From NCBI GenBank assembly GCA_030710605.1, contig CP092870.1, forward strand, positions 56,133,532-56,197,531: a DNA stretch of 64,000 nucleotides. Reading direction: 5' to 3'. This document shows positions 33,001-44,869 of this stretch, piece after piece (the stretch's first letter is position 1; each line of letters opens with the position of its first letter). The DNA is from Cordylochernes scorpioides. Lineage: Eukaryota > Arthropoda > Arachnida > Pseudoscorpiones > Chernetidae. A program made the position numbers and the translations under genes. The notes under the pieces are model-generated. The model saw only the letters and a list, made by a program, of their open reading frames with translations, had not been told where the DNA came from and searched no databases.

Positions 33001-36000
33001 CCCTGTCCTACTGTATTGGTGTTTGAAAACTGTACTTTGTAGAGTGGTGGTCCTCTAGCCGTGAGTGTCCTTTCATGATACCTGTCCTACTGTATTGGTG
33101 GTGGAAAAACTGTACTTTGTAGAGTGGTGTCCTCTAGCAGGGATTGTCCTTTCATGAACCCTAGGCCTACTGTATTGGTGGTGAAAACTGTACTTTGTAG
33201 AGTGGTATGTCCTCTAGCAGGAGTGTCCTTTCAGTGAACCCTGTCCTACTGTATTGGTGGTGAAAACTGTACTTTGTAGAGTGGTGTCCTCTAGCAGGAG
33301 TGTCCCTTTTCATGAACCCTGTCCTACTGTATTGGTGGTGAAAAACTGTACTTTGTAGAGTGGTGACCTCTAGCCAGTGAGTAGGTCCTTTCATGAACCC
33401 TGTCCTACTGTATTGGTGGTGAAAACTGTACTTTGTAGAGTGGTGTCCTCTAGCTGAGTGTCCTTTCATGAACCCTGTCCTACTGTATTGGTGGTGAAAA
33501 CTGTACTTTGTAGAGTGGTGTCCTCTAGCAGGAGTGTCCTTTCATGAACCCTGTCCTACTGTATTGGTGGTGAAAACTGTACTTTGTAGAGTGGTGTCCT
33601 CTAGCGTGAGTGTCCTTTCATGAACCCTGTCCTACTGTATTGGTGGTGAAAACTGTACTTTGTAGAGTGGTGTCCTCTAGCAGGAGTGTCCTTTCATGAA
33701 CCCTGTCCTACTGTATTGGTGGTGAAAACTGTACTTTGTAGAGTGGTGTCCTCTAGCAGTGAGTGTCCTTTCATGAACCCTGTCCTACTGTATTGGTGGT
33801 GAAAACTGTACTTTGAGAGTGGTGTCCTCTAGCAGGAGTGTCCTTTCATGAACCCTGTCCTACTGTATTGGTGGTGAAAACTGTACTTTGTAGAGTGGTG
33901 TCCTCTAGCGTGAGTGTCCTTTCATGAACCCTGTCCTACTGTATTGGTGGTGAAAACTGTACTTTGTAGAGTGGTGTCCTCTAGCAGGAGTGTCCTTTCA
34001 TGAACCCTGTCCTACTGTATTGGTGGTGAAAACTGTACTTTGTAGAGTGGTGTCCTCTAGCAGGAGTGTCCTTTCATGAACCCTGTCCTACTGTATTGGT
34101 GGTGAAAACTGTACTTTGTAGAGTGTGGTAGGTCCTCTAGCAGGAGTGTCCTTTCATGAACCCTGTCCTACTGTATTGGTGGTGAAAACTGTACTTTGTA
34201 GAGTGGTGTCCTCTAGCAGTGAGTGTCCTTTCATGAACCCTGTCCTACTGTATTGGTGGTGAAACTGTACTTTGTAGAGTGGTGTCCTCTAGCGTGAGTG
34301 TCCTTTCATGAACCCTGTCCTACTGTATTGGTGGTGAAAACTGTACTTGTAGAGTGGTGTCCTCTAGCGAGAGTGTCCTTTCATGAACCCTGTCCTACTG
34401 TATTGGGGTGAAAACTGTACTTTGTAGAGTGGTGTCCTCTAGCTGAGTGTCCTTTCATGAACCCTGTCCTACTGTATTGGTGGTGAAAACTGTACTTTGT
34501 AGAGTGGTGTCCTCTAGCGGAGTGTCCTTTCATGAACCCTGTCCTACTGTATTGGTGGTGAAAACTGTACTTTGTAGAGTGGTGTCCTCTAGCGTGAGTG
34601 TCCTTTCATGAACCCTGTCCTACTGTATTGGTGGTGAAAACTGTACTTTGTAGAGTGGTGTCCTCTAGCGTGAGTGTCCTTTCATGAACCCTGTCCTACT
34701 GTATTGGTGGTGAAAACTGTACTTTGTAGAGTGGTGTCCTCTAGCGTGAGTGTCCTTTCATGAACCCTGTCCCTACTGTATTGGTGGTGAAAACTGTACT
34801 TTGTAGAGTGGTGTCCTCTAGCGTGAGTGTCCTTTCATGAACCCTGTCCTACTGTATTGGTGGTGAAAACTGTACTTTGTAGAGTGGTGTCCTCTAGCAG
34901 GAGTGTCCTTTCATGAACCCTGTCCTACTGTATTGGTGGTGAAAACTGTACTTTGTAGAGTGGTGTCCTCTAGCGTGAGTGTCCTTTCATGAACCCTGTC
35001 CTACTGTATTGGTGGTGAAAACTGTACTTTGTAGAGTGGTGTCCTCTAGCGTGAGTGTCCTTTCATGAACCCTGTCCTACTGTATTGGGTGGTGAAAACT
35101 GTACTTTGTAGAGTGGTGTCCTCTAGCGTGAGTGTCCTTTCATGAACCCTGTCCTACTGTATTGGTGGTGAAAACTGTCCTACTGTATTGGTGGTGAGAA
35201 AACTGTACTTTGTAGAGTGGTGTCCTCTAGCGTGAGTGTCCTTTCATGAACCCTGTCCTACTGTATTGGTGGTGAAAACTGTACTTTGTAGAGTGGTGTC
35301 CTCTAGCGTGAGGTGTCCTTTCATGAACCCTGTCCTACTGTATTGGTGGTTGAAAACTGTACTTTGTAGAGTGGTGTCCTCTAGCGTGAGTGTCCTTCAG
35401 AACCCTGTCCTACTGTATTGGTGGTGAAAACTGTACTTTGTAGAGTGGTGTCCTCTAGCGTGAGTGTCCTTTCATGAACCCTGTCCTACTGTATTGGTGG
35501 TGAAAACTGTACTTTGTAGAGTGGTGTCCTCTAGCGTGAGTGTCCTTTCATGAACCCTGTCCTACTGTATTGGTGGTGAAACTGTACTTTGTAGAGTGGT
35601 GTCCTCTAGCCTGAGTGTCCTTTCATGAACCCTGTCCTACTGTATTGGTGGTGAAAACTGTACTTTGTAGAGTGGTGTCCTCTAGCGTGAGTGTCCTTTC
35701 ATGAACCCTGTCCTACTGTATTGGTGGTGAAAACTGTACTTTGTAGAGTGGTGTCCTCTAGCAGGAGTGTCCTTTCATGAACCCTGTCCTACTGTATTGG
35801 TGGTGAAAACTGTACTTTGTAGAGTGGTGTCCTCTAGCAGGAGTGTCCTTTCATGAACCCTGTCCTACTGTATTGGTGGTGAAAACTGTACTTTGTAGAG
35901 TGGTGTCCTCTAGCAGGAGTGTCCTTTCATGAACCCTGTCCTACTGTATTGGTGGTGAAAACTGTACTTTGTAGAGTGGTGTCCTCTAGCAGGAGTGTCC

Positions 36001-38575
36001 TTTCATGAACCCTGTCCTACTGTATTGGTGGTGAAAACTGTACTTTGTAGAGTGGTGTCCTCTAGCAGGAGTGTCCTTTCATGAACCCTGTCCTACTGTA
36101 TTGGTGGTGAAAACTGTACTTTGTAGAGTGGTGTCCTCTAGCAGGAGTGTCCTTTCATGAACCCTGTCCTACTGTATTGGTGGTGAAAACTGTACTTTGT
36201 AGAGTGGTGTCCTCTAGCGTGAGTGTCCTTTCATGAACCCTGTCCTACTGTATTGGTGGTGAAAACTGTACTTTGTAGAGTGGTGTCCTCTAGCAGGAGT
36301 GTCCTTTCATGAACCCTGTCCTACTGTATTGGTGGTGAAAACTGTACTTTGTAGAGTGGTGTCCTCTAGCAGGAGTGTCCTTTCATGAACCCTGTCCTAC
36401 TGTATTGGTGGTGAAAACTGTACTTTGTAGAGTGGTGTCCTCTAGCAGGAGTGTCCTTTCATGAACCCTGTCCTACTGTATGGTGGTGAAAACTGTACTT
36501 TGTAGAGTGGTGTCCTCTAGCGTGAGTGTCCTTTCATGAACCCTGTCCTACTGTATTGGTGGTGAAAACTGTACTTTGTAGAGTGGTGTCCTCTAGCAGG
36601 AGTGTCCTTTCATGAACCCTGTCCTACTGTATTGGTGGTGAAAACTGTACTTTGTAGAGTGGTGTCCCTCTAGCGTGAGTGTCCTTTCATGAACCCTGTC
36701 CTACTGTATTGGTGGTGAAAACTGTACTTTGTAGAGTGGTGTCCTCTAGCAGGAGTGTCCTTTCATGAACCCTGTCCTACTGTATTGGTGGTGAAAACTG
36801 TACTTTGTAGAGTGGTGTCCTCTAGCAGGAGTGTCCTTTCATGAACCCTGTCCTACTGTATTGGTGGTGAAAACTGTACTTTGTAGAGTGGTGTCCTCTA
36901 GCGTGAGTGTCCTTTCATGAACCCTGTCCTACTGTATTGGTGGTGAAAACTGTACTTTGTAGAGTGTGTCCTCTAGCAGGAGTGTCCTTTCATGAACCCT
37001 GTCCTACTGTATTGGTGGTGAAAACTGTACTTTGTAGAGTGGTGTCCTCTAGCGTGAGTGTCCTTTCATGAACCCTGTCCTACTGTATTGGTGGTGAAAA
37101 CTGTACTTTGTAGAGTGGTGTCCTCTAGCAGGAGTGTCCTTTCATGAACCCTGTCCTACTGTATTGGTGGTGAAAACTGTACTTTGTAGAGTGGTGATCT
37201 CTAGCGTGAGTGTCCTTTCATGAACCCTGTCCTACTGTATTGGTGGTGAAAACTGTACTTTGTAGAGTGGTGTCCTCTAGCAGGAGTGTCCTTTCATGAA
37301 CCCTGTCCTACTGTATTGGTGGTGAAAACTGTACTTTGTAGAGTGGTGTCCTCTAGCAGGAGTGTCCTTTCATGAACCCTGTCCTACTGTATTGGTGGTG
37401 TAAACTGTACTTTGTAGAGTGGTGTCCTCTAGCGTGAGTGTCCTTTCATGAACCCTGTCCTACTGTATTGGTGGTGAAAACTGTACTTTGTAGAGTGGTG
37501 TCCTCTAGCGTGAGTGTCCTTTCATGAACCCTGTCCTACTGTATTGGTGGTGAAAACTGTACTTTGTAGAGTGGTGTCCTCTAGCAGGAGTGTCTTTTCA
37601 TGAACCCTGTCCTACTGTATTGGTGGGGAAAACTGTACTTTGTAGAGTGGTGTCCTCTAGCAGGAGTGTCCTTTCATGAACCCTGTCCTACTGTATTGGT
37701 GGTGAAAACTGTACTTTGTAGAGTGGTGTCCTCTAGCAGGAGTGTCCTTTCATGAACCCTGTCCTACTGTATTGGTGGTGAAAACTGTACTTTGTAGAGT
37801 GGTGTCCACTAGCAGGAGTGTCCTTTCATGAACCCTGTCCTACTGTATTGGTGGTGAAAACTGTACTTTGTAGAGTGGTGTCCTCTAGCAGGAGTGTCCT
37901 TTCATGAACCCTGTCCTACTGTATTGGTGGTGAAAACTGTACTTTGTAGAGTGGTGTCCTCTAGCAGGAGTGTCCTTTCATGAACCCTGTCCTACTGTAT
38001 TGGTGGTGAAAACTGTACTTTGTAGAGTGGTGTCCTCTAGCGTGAGTGTCCTTTCATGAACCCTGTCCTACTGTATTGGTGGTGAAAACTGTACTTTGTA
38101 GAGTGGTGTCCTCTAGCAGGAGTGTCCTTTCATGAACCCTGTCCTACTGTATTGGTGGTGAAAACTGTACTTTGTAGAGTGGTGTCCTCTAGCAGGAGTG
38201 TCTTTTCATGAACCCTGTCCTACTGTATTGGTGGTGAAAACTGTACTTTGTAGAGTGGTGTCCTCTAGCAGGAGTGTCCTTTCATGAACCCTGTCCTACT
38301 GTATTGGTGGTGAAAACTGTACTTTGTAGAGTGGTGTCCTCTAGCAGGAGTGTCCTTTCATGAACCCTGTCCTACTGTATTGGTGGTGAAAACTGTACTT
38401 TGTAGAGTGGTGTCCTCTAGCGTGAGTGTCCTTTCATGAACCCTGTCCTACTGTATTGGTGGTGAAAACTGTACTTTGTAGAGTGGTGTCCTCTAGCAGG
38501 AGTGTCCTTTCATGATCCCTGTCCTACTGTATTGGTGGTGAAAACTGTCTTTTGTAGAGTGGTGTCCTCTAATGA
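30079..38575. repeat. 76-bp tandem array in intron 2
   Basis: About 112 units of 76 bp. On the plus strand each has CTGTACTTTGTAGAGTGGTG, TCCTCTAGC, then either AGGAGTG or GTGAGTG, TCCTTTCATGAACCCTGTCC and TACTGTATTGGTGGTGAAAA. The two-way AGGAG/GTGAG variant runs through the array in mixed order. A stretch around 32930..33480 and a few spots near 34130 and 35330 carry clustered 1-3 bp indels. The unit is a variant of pogo-like MITE-1 interior sequence. Confidence 0.95.
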
Positions 38576-39640
38576 AAATGTCCTCTCATAGAGGTTCTAC
38601 CATATTGGTGATGAAAGAGAGTTGTCCTATTACCAAAGGGTAATTAGTAAAAATGGTAAGTTTGGTAATGAAAACTGTCCTTTGTAGATAGGTGTCCTCT
38701 AGCAGGAGTGTCCTCTCATGGAGGTAGTTCTACTGTATTGGTGATGGAAACTGTCCTTTGTAGAGAAGTGTCCTCTAGCAGGAGTGTACTCTTATGGAGG
38801 TTATTCTACTGTATTGGTGATGAGAACTGTCCTTTAGAGAGAAAGGGGTGTCCTCTAACGCAAATGTCTTCTAATGAAAGTTCTATGCATTTTTTATTAA
38901 AACTGTCTTTTAGAAAGAGGTGTCCTCTCACTGGAAAGTTGCTAAATAGTAAAAATCAGTTATTTTTCTGAATAAAGAGTGATCAGGGGTGTTTTCTCAT
39001 GAAGTATGTCTTACTGTATTGGTGCTGAAAACTGTCCTTTAGAGAGAGGTGTCTTTTTATCAGAGAATTGCTAAATAGTAAAAATGGCAAATTTGATGAT
39101 GAAAACTGTCCTTTGTAGAGAGGTGCTTTCTAATGAAAATGTCCTCTCATAGAGGTTCTACCGTTTTGGTGATGTAAGAGAAGTGTCCTCTTAGCAGAGA
39201 GTTGGTAATTAGCAAAAATGGTAATGTTGGCAATGAAACCTGTCTTTTGTAGAGAGGTGTCATCTAGCAAGAGTGTCCTCTTATAGAGGTTGTTCTACTG
39301 TATTGTTGATTAAAAAAATGTCCTTTATAAAGAGGATTTTCTCTAACCAGAGGGTTTCAATATGGTAAAAAAGGAAATTTTGGCAAAGACCGGTATGTAC
39401 TAGCATCAACTAGCATGAATTTCTCCTCATGGAGGTTCTACTGGATTGGTGATGGAAATTTCCTTTAGAAAGAGGTGTCTTTTTAGCAGAGAGTAGCTAA
39501 TTAGTAACCTATCCTTTGTAGAGAGGTGTTATCTAGCACGAGTGTCCTCACATCGAGGTTGTGCTACTTTGGTGATGAACACTGTCCATTGTAGAGAGGT
39601 GTCATCAAGACAGAGTGTCCTCACATGGAGTATGTCCTAC
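38576..39640 (+). repeat. Diverged flank of the 76-bp array
   Basis: Unequal, longer copies include GTCCTCTCATGGAGGT, TTGTTCTACTGTATTGGTGA and AGTTGCTAAATAGTAAAAAT. These are MITE-1 pieces that are not cleanly periodic and look like the older edge from which the regular array expanded. Confidence 0.65.
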
Positions 39641-39798
39641 TGAAATTTTTATAGACAGTTTGCAATTGGTGAAGAAGAGCAGTAGATGAAGACATGGAGA
39701 AGGAAGAGAGTGAAGTGTGGGCCCATAAATCCCTGATACCACGGGCCAAGGTAAACAGCAGTAAATAATGCCACCAGATTTACAACCTCAAGACTTAC

Positions 39799-39905
39799 CC
39801 GGCCTCTGAGGAGCTGACAAAGAGGGTGGAGTCCGGAAGACAGCTTCCATTGGTCAGACAGAGAACAGAGGCGGAATGGCCAAATAGAAGCAGTTTTGGA
39901 ATGAT
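39799..39905 (-). CDS. WDR7: WDR7 orthologue, coding exon 2
   Basis: Encodes IIPKLLLFGHSASVLCLTNG and STLFVSSSEA (residues 58-92), matching [20 protein letters not shown] and YIVSASESG. This is the start of WD repeat 2. The acceptor is TTCCACAG|ATC and the donor GCCGG|GTAAGT (phase 2). Confidence 0.92.
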
Positions 39906-40144
39906 CTGTGGAACACACATTCCATGGTTGTAGACTTGATTTAGCATTAGAATGTACATGATACAGCACAATTTAGATTATAGATAATAGCTACAAGAAT
40001 TCTATTCTTATAAGCTGAAAAAAAAAAATTTCAAAGTGAATATCAATATTAATGAAAATTTGAAACTATTATCGACGCGTATGATTCTTTTAAAATTAAA
40101 CCATTTCTACTATCCTTACTGCAATGGAAAAATTAATGGAAATC

Positions 40145-40654
40145 ACATGAAGGTTCTACTGTATTGGTGATGGAAATTGTCCTTTGTAGAGATGTGTCCT
40201 CTCTCATGGAGGTTGTTCTACTTTATTGGTGATGGAAACTGGCCTTAGTAGAGAGATGTCTTCTAACGTGAATGTCCTCTCACATGAAGGTTCTACTCTC
40301 TTCTTCTTCTTTCTTATCTCCACTCAATCATATTAGGGTATCAAGCTTGTTTGACAATCATCATGACTGTGTGAAGTAGAATGTGTCTGCCTTTGTCATT
40401 AAGACTGGGAGCACTACACAGTGGCAGGCCGACTTAGCTCCAAAATAAATGGCCGCCTCTGACATGAGGAACAGACACCAGGTGCAGCTGCTCCTAACAT
40501 GGAGCATAAACGCTGCTCATCCTGTATCCCTGGATTAGGAACCCTTACAGGGTACTATCAGCTAGGACAGCTGAGCCCAGGTTTTTTAGTGAGCTTGTTA
40601 CTGCTCCCCCTCCTCTTTTTTCATCTGGGCTTGGGACCGGCAAAGGCGGAGTTA
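40145..40654. mobile_element. MITE-1 fragments followed by a reverse SINE-A
   Basis: 40145..40298 repeats CATGAAGGTTCTACT-type MITE-1 ends. 40299..40654 is a full-length SINE-A in reverse (TTCTTCTTCTTTCTTATCTC to GGCAAAGGCGGAGTT). Confidence 0.65.
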
Positions 40655-40956
40655 AGGTTCTACTGTATTACTTTAAGGGAATTCTTCATCACATCAATTT
40701 CAATCAAACCTACTCAAGTTACCAGGAGTTGTGACTTCCTTAGAACAGAGGGATCATCTTACAGCAGTTGTCTCAGCTCAGAAGACAATGGGTAGATGTA
40801 AAAGAGCCATTATTTATTTTTGCCACATCATCATTGGCCCTGCCTCCAAATAACAAGGCCAGCTGTTAAACAAATGGTGTCTTGATGGAATACTGACACC
40901 TTGTATATAGACATTGTAACTTTGTTTACAACACACATACTGTAGCATAGAATATA

Positions 40957-41117
40957 CAGTTAAACCTGTCTATAGCGCCCCCAGTAAATAGCGCCTTCCT
41001 CTCTATAGAGCCCTATTTTAAACATTAAAATGTAAACATTTTACATTAAAAGTGACCTGTCTATAGCACCCTATTTTGGTGAGTCCCAAGAGGGGGCGGT
41101 AGAGACAGGTTTAACTG
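40957..41117. mobile_element. Pogo-like MITE-2, intact
   Basis: Termini CAGTTAAACCTGTCTATAGC and AGAGACAGGTTTAACTG with TA on both sides. It is 161 bp and has no coding capacity. The TA target and CAG-type ends fit pogo/Tigger-like Tc1-mariner elements. Confidence 0.8.
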
Positions 41118-41129
41118 TACATTGAAGAA

Positions 41130-41580
41130 AAATATCAGAGATTTGATTCTTGATGTCTTATTGTTGTTGTTGATAGTCTCAAGAAAGGCTATAGATTTAA
41201 TAGCAATGATAAATTTATACAATCATGGATTCAGCGTGGTGCAAGCTGTACCTCAATGACCAAAAAACTTGTCATTCAGGCATCCTGAAAAATCATGAAA
41301 TGGGTAGTTAGAGGTAGAAGTGTGTGAGGATTTGAAACAATGTGGAAAAAATAGTATAATTGTTTGTATTTATACACAATATCCTAGTACAATTGTATAT
41401 TGTACTGGGATAAGGTGCATAAATTAAGAATTAAAAAAAGGCATCTCCTTATCATGAAACTGAAAGTTGCTGTTAATTGGAGAATATTTGTTCATATAGT
41501 TACTCAAAGTCAAACTTGAATTGGACACAAGAATGAAGGAATCTGAACTTGTGGGGCCAAAGATAGCCCAGAACTAATGA
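41130..41580. other. Intron 1 sequence with one dispersed-repeat fragment
   Basis: The GTACTGGGATAAGGTGCATA and AAAGGCATCTCCTTATC segment (about 41370..41460) recurs near 54260 and 56510. I see no gene in the rest. Confidence 0.5.
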
Positions 41581-41638
41581 TTTAAACACAAGGTAATAAG
41601 ACCAAATCCATATTAATAAATAGTGTGTCCACTATATA

Positions 41639-41795
41639 CAGTTAAACCTGTCTATAGCGCATCCTCTTAATAGCGCCTCCCTCTCTATAGTGCCCGATTT
41701 TAAATATGTAGTTCGATTCGATTTACATTAAAAGTGACCTGTCTATAGCACCCTATTTTTGTCCCAAGAGGGGGTGCTATAGACAGGTTTAACTG
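41639..41795. mobile_element. Pogo-like MITE-2, intact, inside a family-1 element
   Basis: A 157-bp element with the same termini and TA flanks as the copy at 40957. Its flanks AATAGTGTGTCCACTA and CACACTATTTATG are family-1 hammerhead-element sequence. Confidence 0.8.
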
Positions 41796-41809
41796 TACAC
41801 ACTATTTAT

Positions 41810-42153
41810 GAAAGAGACCTCCTCCGTACCATCAAAACCCAATGCTTGCAGGAATGGAAATCTAATGCTGCACATGACTGGTACAGAGCAGGAGGGACAA
41901 GCATCGGTTCTGTCCTCCCAAGAGAACAGTCTTTGATTTCCAGACTTAAGTCTGGTCATCTACGGACAATGACTTTCCAGAATGTTTGCAAGGTTTTCTC
42001 ACTATGTGCAATTCTCAACCTGCAACCCCAAAACACATTATTGACTGTATTGACTCTTCCATTGATGAGCTCTACTCATCCCTGACAGACACCATCAACA
42101 AACTTTACAAGCTTGACACCATATTATGATTGAGTGGAGATAAGAAAGAAGAA
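41810..42153 (+). pseudogene. LINE-A RNase H terminal fragment
   Basis: Encodes LQEWKSNAAHDWYRAGGTSI and LISRLKSGHLRTMTFQN, then the LINE-A tail GAGTGGAGATAAGAAAGAAG. It is 5'-truncated. The PLE insertion begins directly after it. Confidence 0.65.
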
Positions 42154-42214
42154 GACACTATTTATTTAAAAAGAGAGATTAAGAGGAACGTGGTAAGTTT
42201 CTTTATTAAGCAGT

Positions 42215-42253
42215 ATACGAGCTTTCGGACGTCAGCCGTCCTTCATCAGGTAT
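42215..42253 (-). ncRNA. PLE hammerhead-ribozyme-like motif, left arm
   Basis: Same motif as at 44831..44869, on the minus strand: ATAC, CTGATGA, GGAC/GTCC helix II, GAAA, palindrome AGCT, C, GTAT. ATAC and GTAT pair as helix I. Confidence 0.75.
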
Positions 42254-42512
42254 TGACATGAATGAGAAGGAGATGCTATATTTATAAGCGACAGTTTAGC
42301 ATAAAAAATATTAAACAAGAAATAAAAGATTAAAAAGATTTGAGATTTGCATGCCAGTAATAAAAATATTTAAAAGTGTACAATATATAGATTTAAGAAA
42401 ATCTGCATACCTAGGATGAAGGGAAAAAGGCGGAAAACTAGAGGCGAAGACAAAAGCAAGAATAAAAATAAAAATAAGAATATAAACGAGAATATAAAAA
42501 TAAAGTTAAAAG

Positions 42513-43050
42513 TTACGAAGGAGGTGTATCTGTTGGTATAGAATAAAAAGCAGAATATTGGGGCGGGAGGTCAATCTTTCTGTTGAGGCTGGGTGTAGTA
42601 TTGGAGACAAGGGCTTCGAGAACTAAGCGTTGGTATTTATTTGCTATATCGCTATAAACGGGGGTTGTATTGTCGAGATTGAAGGAATGTCCGGATTCGG
42701 CGATATGTTGGTATATGAGCGATTTTTTGTCTTTCGAGCGGATGTTGCGGGCGTGTTCACTGGCTCTGATGGCGATTGTTCGGCCTGTTTCTCCAATATA
42801 GCATAAATCGCAATCATTACAAGAAATTTTGTAAATGGCGTTAGAAAGGGATTGGGGGTTACGTTTGGCGGAGCTTTTTGTGATTGGATGTCGTAAGAAG
42901 GTGTAAAGGGAAGGTGTGCACTTGTAAAGAGTGCGAATGCCGAATTTACGTAAAAAGGAACCAATACCGGAATTCGTGGTGGAGTATGGGAGGACGCAGG
43001 TGCTTTTAAATAAAGGAGGTGTGGTTCTTTTTTGATTGGGTGTGAAAAAA
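42513..43050 (-). pseudogene. PLE GIY-YIG endonuclease region, truncated inverted copy
   Basis: Open from about the inversion junction through NAIYKISCNDCDLCYIGETG (the GIY-YIG-like nuclease core) and RASEHARNIRSKDKKSLIYQ to a stop at 42513. The reading frame through the nuclease is intact in this arm, unlike in the plus arm. It has no reverse transcriptase and no start of its own. Confidence 0.8.
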
Positions 43051-44432
43051 TTTCCGATGGCTTTAAGTTTGCACTCAGGACGCTCAAGAGGAATGGAAGC
43101 ATCACCCCCGAGCAATTCCAGCGATTCACCTCCAACCTTACCGGCGTCTCTTACATATACGGCCTCCCTAAGACCCATAAGCCCCACATTCCCCTTAGGC
43201 CCATTGTAGCCTACCACCTCTCCCCTGCACTACACTTAGCTAAATATCTCACTAACCTCCTTAAACCTCTCGTTAAAACACACAACCTCTTTTCAGTTCA
43301 AGATCCTACCGAATTTCTAACCAAATTAAAGAGTATTCCCCAGCCTGATAAACTTATCATGTCCACCTTCGACGTAACATCCCTTTTCCTATGCCTTCCG
43401 CACTCTTTGATTACAGACGGTCTTAGTTCACTCCTTGCCTTCTCTACATTCTCTAGCAAAGACCAAAAATCGATAATAGATCTGTTTACTATCTGTCTTG
43501 GCATGAATACCCTCGAATTCAACAGCCGTTCCTTTCTACAGATACGAGGCTCCCCTATGGGCAGTCCTCTCTCCACAATCGCAGCGGAAATTGTCATGCT
43601 AGGGCTGGACCAATGGCTGGTGTCCAAAGATCATTTGGGGGTCGTTACTTGGTTACGTTACGTAGACGACATCTTCTGCCTACACCGAGATACCGATCAT
43701 TTACCCATTCTCACCGCTTTAAACTCTTACCATCCGGATCTACTTTTTACACACAACCCGTCCCGCTCTAACTGTATTCCATTTTTAGACATTTTAATTA
43801 TTAACACCGACGATAAATTCCACACAACGGTCTTTCACAAACCCGGCTTTACCCCCTCGTACCTACATTTTTCATCCCACGCCCCCGTCTCCCATAAGAT
43901 CACCACCGTCCGAACTCTTTCCAAACGTATCTACACCCACTGTTCCCTCCCTTTCTTTAAAAATATCGAGAGGCGCACGGTCTACTCGCATCTCTTGTCC
44001 GCGGGCTATCCACGCAGTTTTATCGACCGACATTTTTTCACACCCAATCAAAAAAGAACCACACCTCCTTTATTTAAAAGCACCTGCGTCCTCCCATACT
44101 CCACCACGAATTCCGGTATTGGTTCCTTTTTACGTAAATTTGGCATTCGCACTCTTTACAAGTGCACACCTTCCCTTTACACCTTCTTACGACATCCAAT
44201 CACAAAAAGCTCCGCCAAACGTAACCCCCAATCCCTTTCTAACGCCATTTACAAAATTCCTTGTAATGATTGCGATTTATGCTATATTGGAGAAACAGGC
44301 CGAACAATCGCCATCAGAGCCAGTGAACACGCCCGCAACATCCGCTCGAAAGACAAAAAAATCGCTCATATACCAACATATCGCCGAATCCGGACATTCC
44401 TTCAATCTCGACAATACAACCCCCGTTTATAG
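43051..44432 (+). pseudogene. PLE reverse transcriptase-endonuclease, 5'-truncated and frameshifted
   Basis: The reverse transcriptase begins near VSYIYGLPKTHKPHIPLRPI and includes the QIRGSPMGSPLS motif and the catalytic RYVDDIF motif. It is followed by FLDILIINTDDKFHTTVFHK and the GIY-YIG-like AIYKIPCNDCDLCYIGETGR. The N-terminal part upstream of the RT core is missing at the inversion junction. A run of seven A near 44352..44360 (six in the left arm) shifts the frame after RSKDKK, so the end of the nuclease is misread. The correct frame continues to 44571. This copy is unlikely to be autonomous. Confidence 0.88.
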
Positions 44433-44830
44433 CGATATAGCAAATAAATACCAACGCTTAGTTCTCGAAGCCCTTGTCTCCAATACTACACCCAGCCTCA
44501 ACAGAAAGATTGACCTCCCGCCCCAATATTCTGCTTTTTATTCTATACCAACAGATACACCTCCTTCGTAACTTTTAACTTTATTTTTATATTCTCGTTT
44601 ATATTCTTATTTTTATTTTTATTCTTGCTTTTGTCTTCGCCTCTAGTTTTCCGCCTTTTTCCCTTCATCCTAGGTATGCAGATTTTCTTAAATCTATATA
44701 TTGTACACTTTTAAATATTTTTATTACTGGCATGCAAATCTCAAATCTTTTTAATCTTTTATTTCTTGTTTAATATTTTTTATGCTAAACTGTCGCTTAT
44801 AAATATAGCATCTCCTTCTCATTCATGTCA

Positions 44831-44869
44831 ATACCTGATGAAGGACGGCTGACGTCCGAAAGCTCGTAT
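44831..44869 (+). ncRNA. PLE hammerhead-ribozyme-like motif, right arm
   Basis: Helix I ATAC (44831..44834) / GTAT (44866..44869); core CTGATGA (44835..44841); helix II GGAC/GTCC; GAAA (44858..44861). AGCT then serves as a self-complementary helix III, followed by C as the cleavage-site base. All invariant core bases are present. Hammerheads are known from PLE terminal repeats. Activity here is inferred, most likely as a dimer. Confidence 0.75.

Noticed and set aside
30079-38575. CRISPR-like or centromeric repeat
   Set aside because: Units are directly adjacent with no unique spacers, the context is eukaryotic, and the array is confined to one intron and derives from a MITE.
42644-43135. 163-codon minus-strand frame in the left PLE arm and its 150-codon mirror at 44119..44571
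   Set aside because: They are shifted-frame readings of the endonuclease region. Only the frame containing CDLCYIGETGR matches the family.
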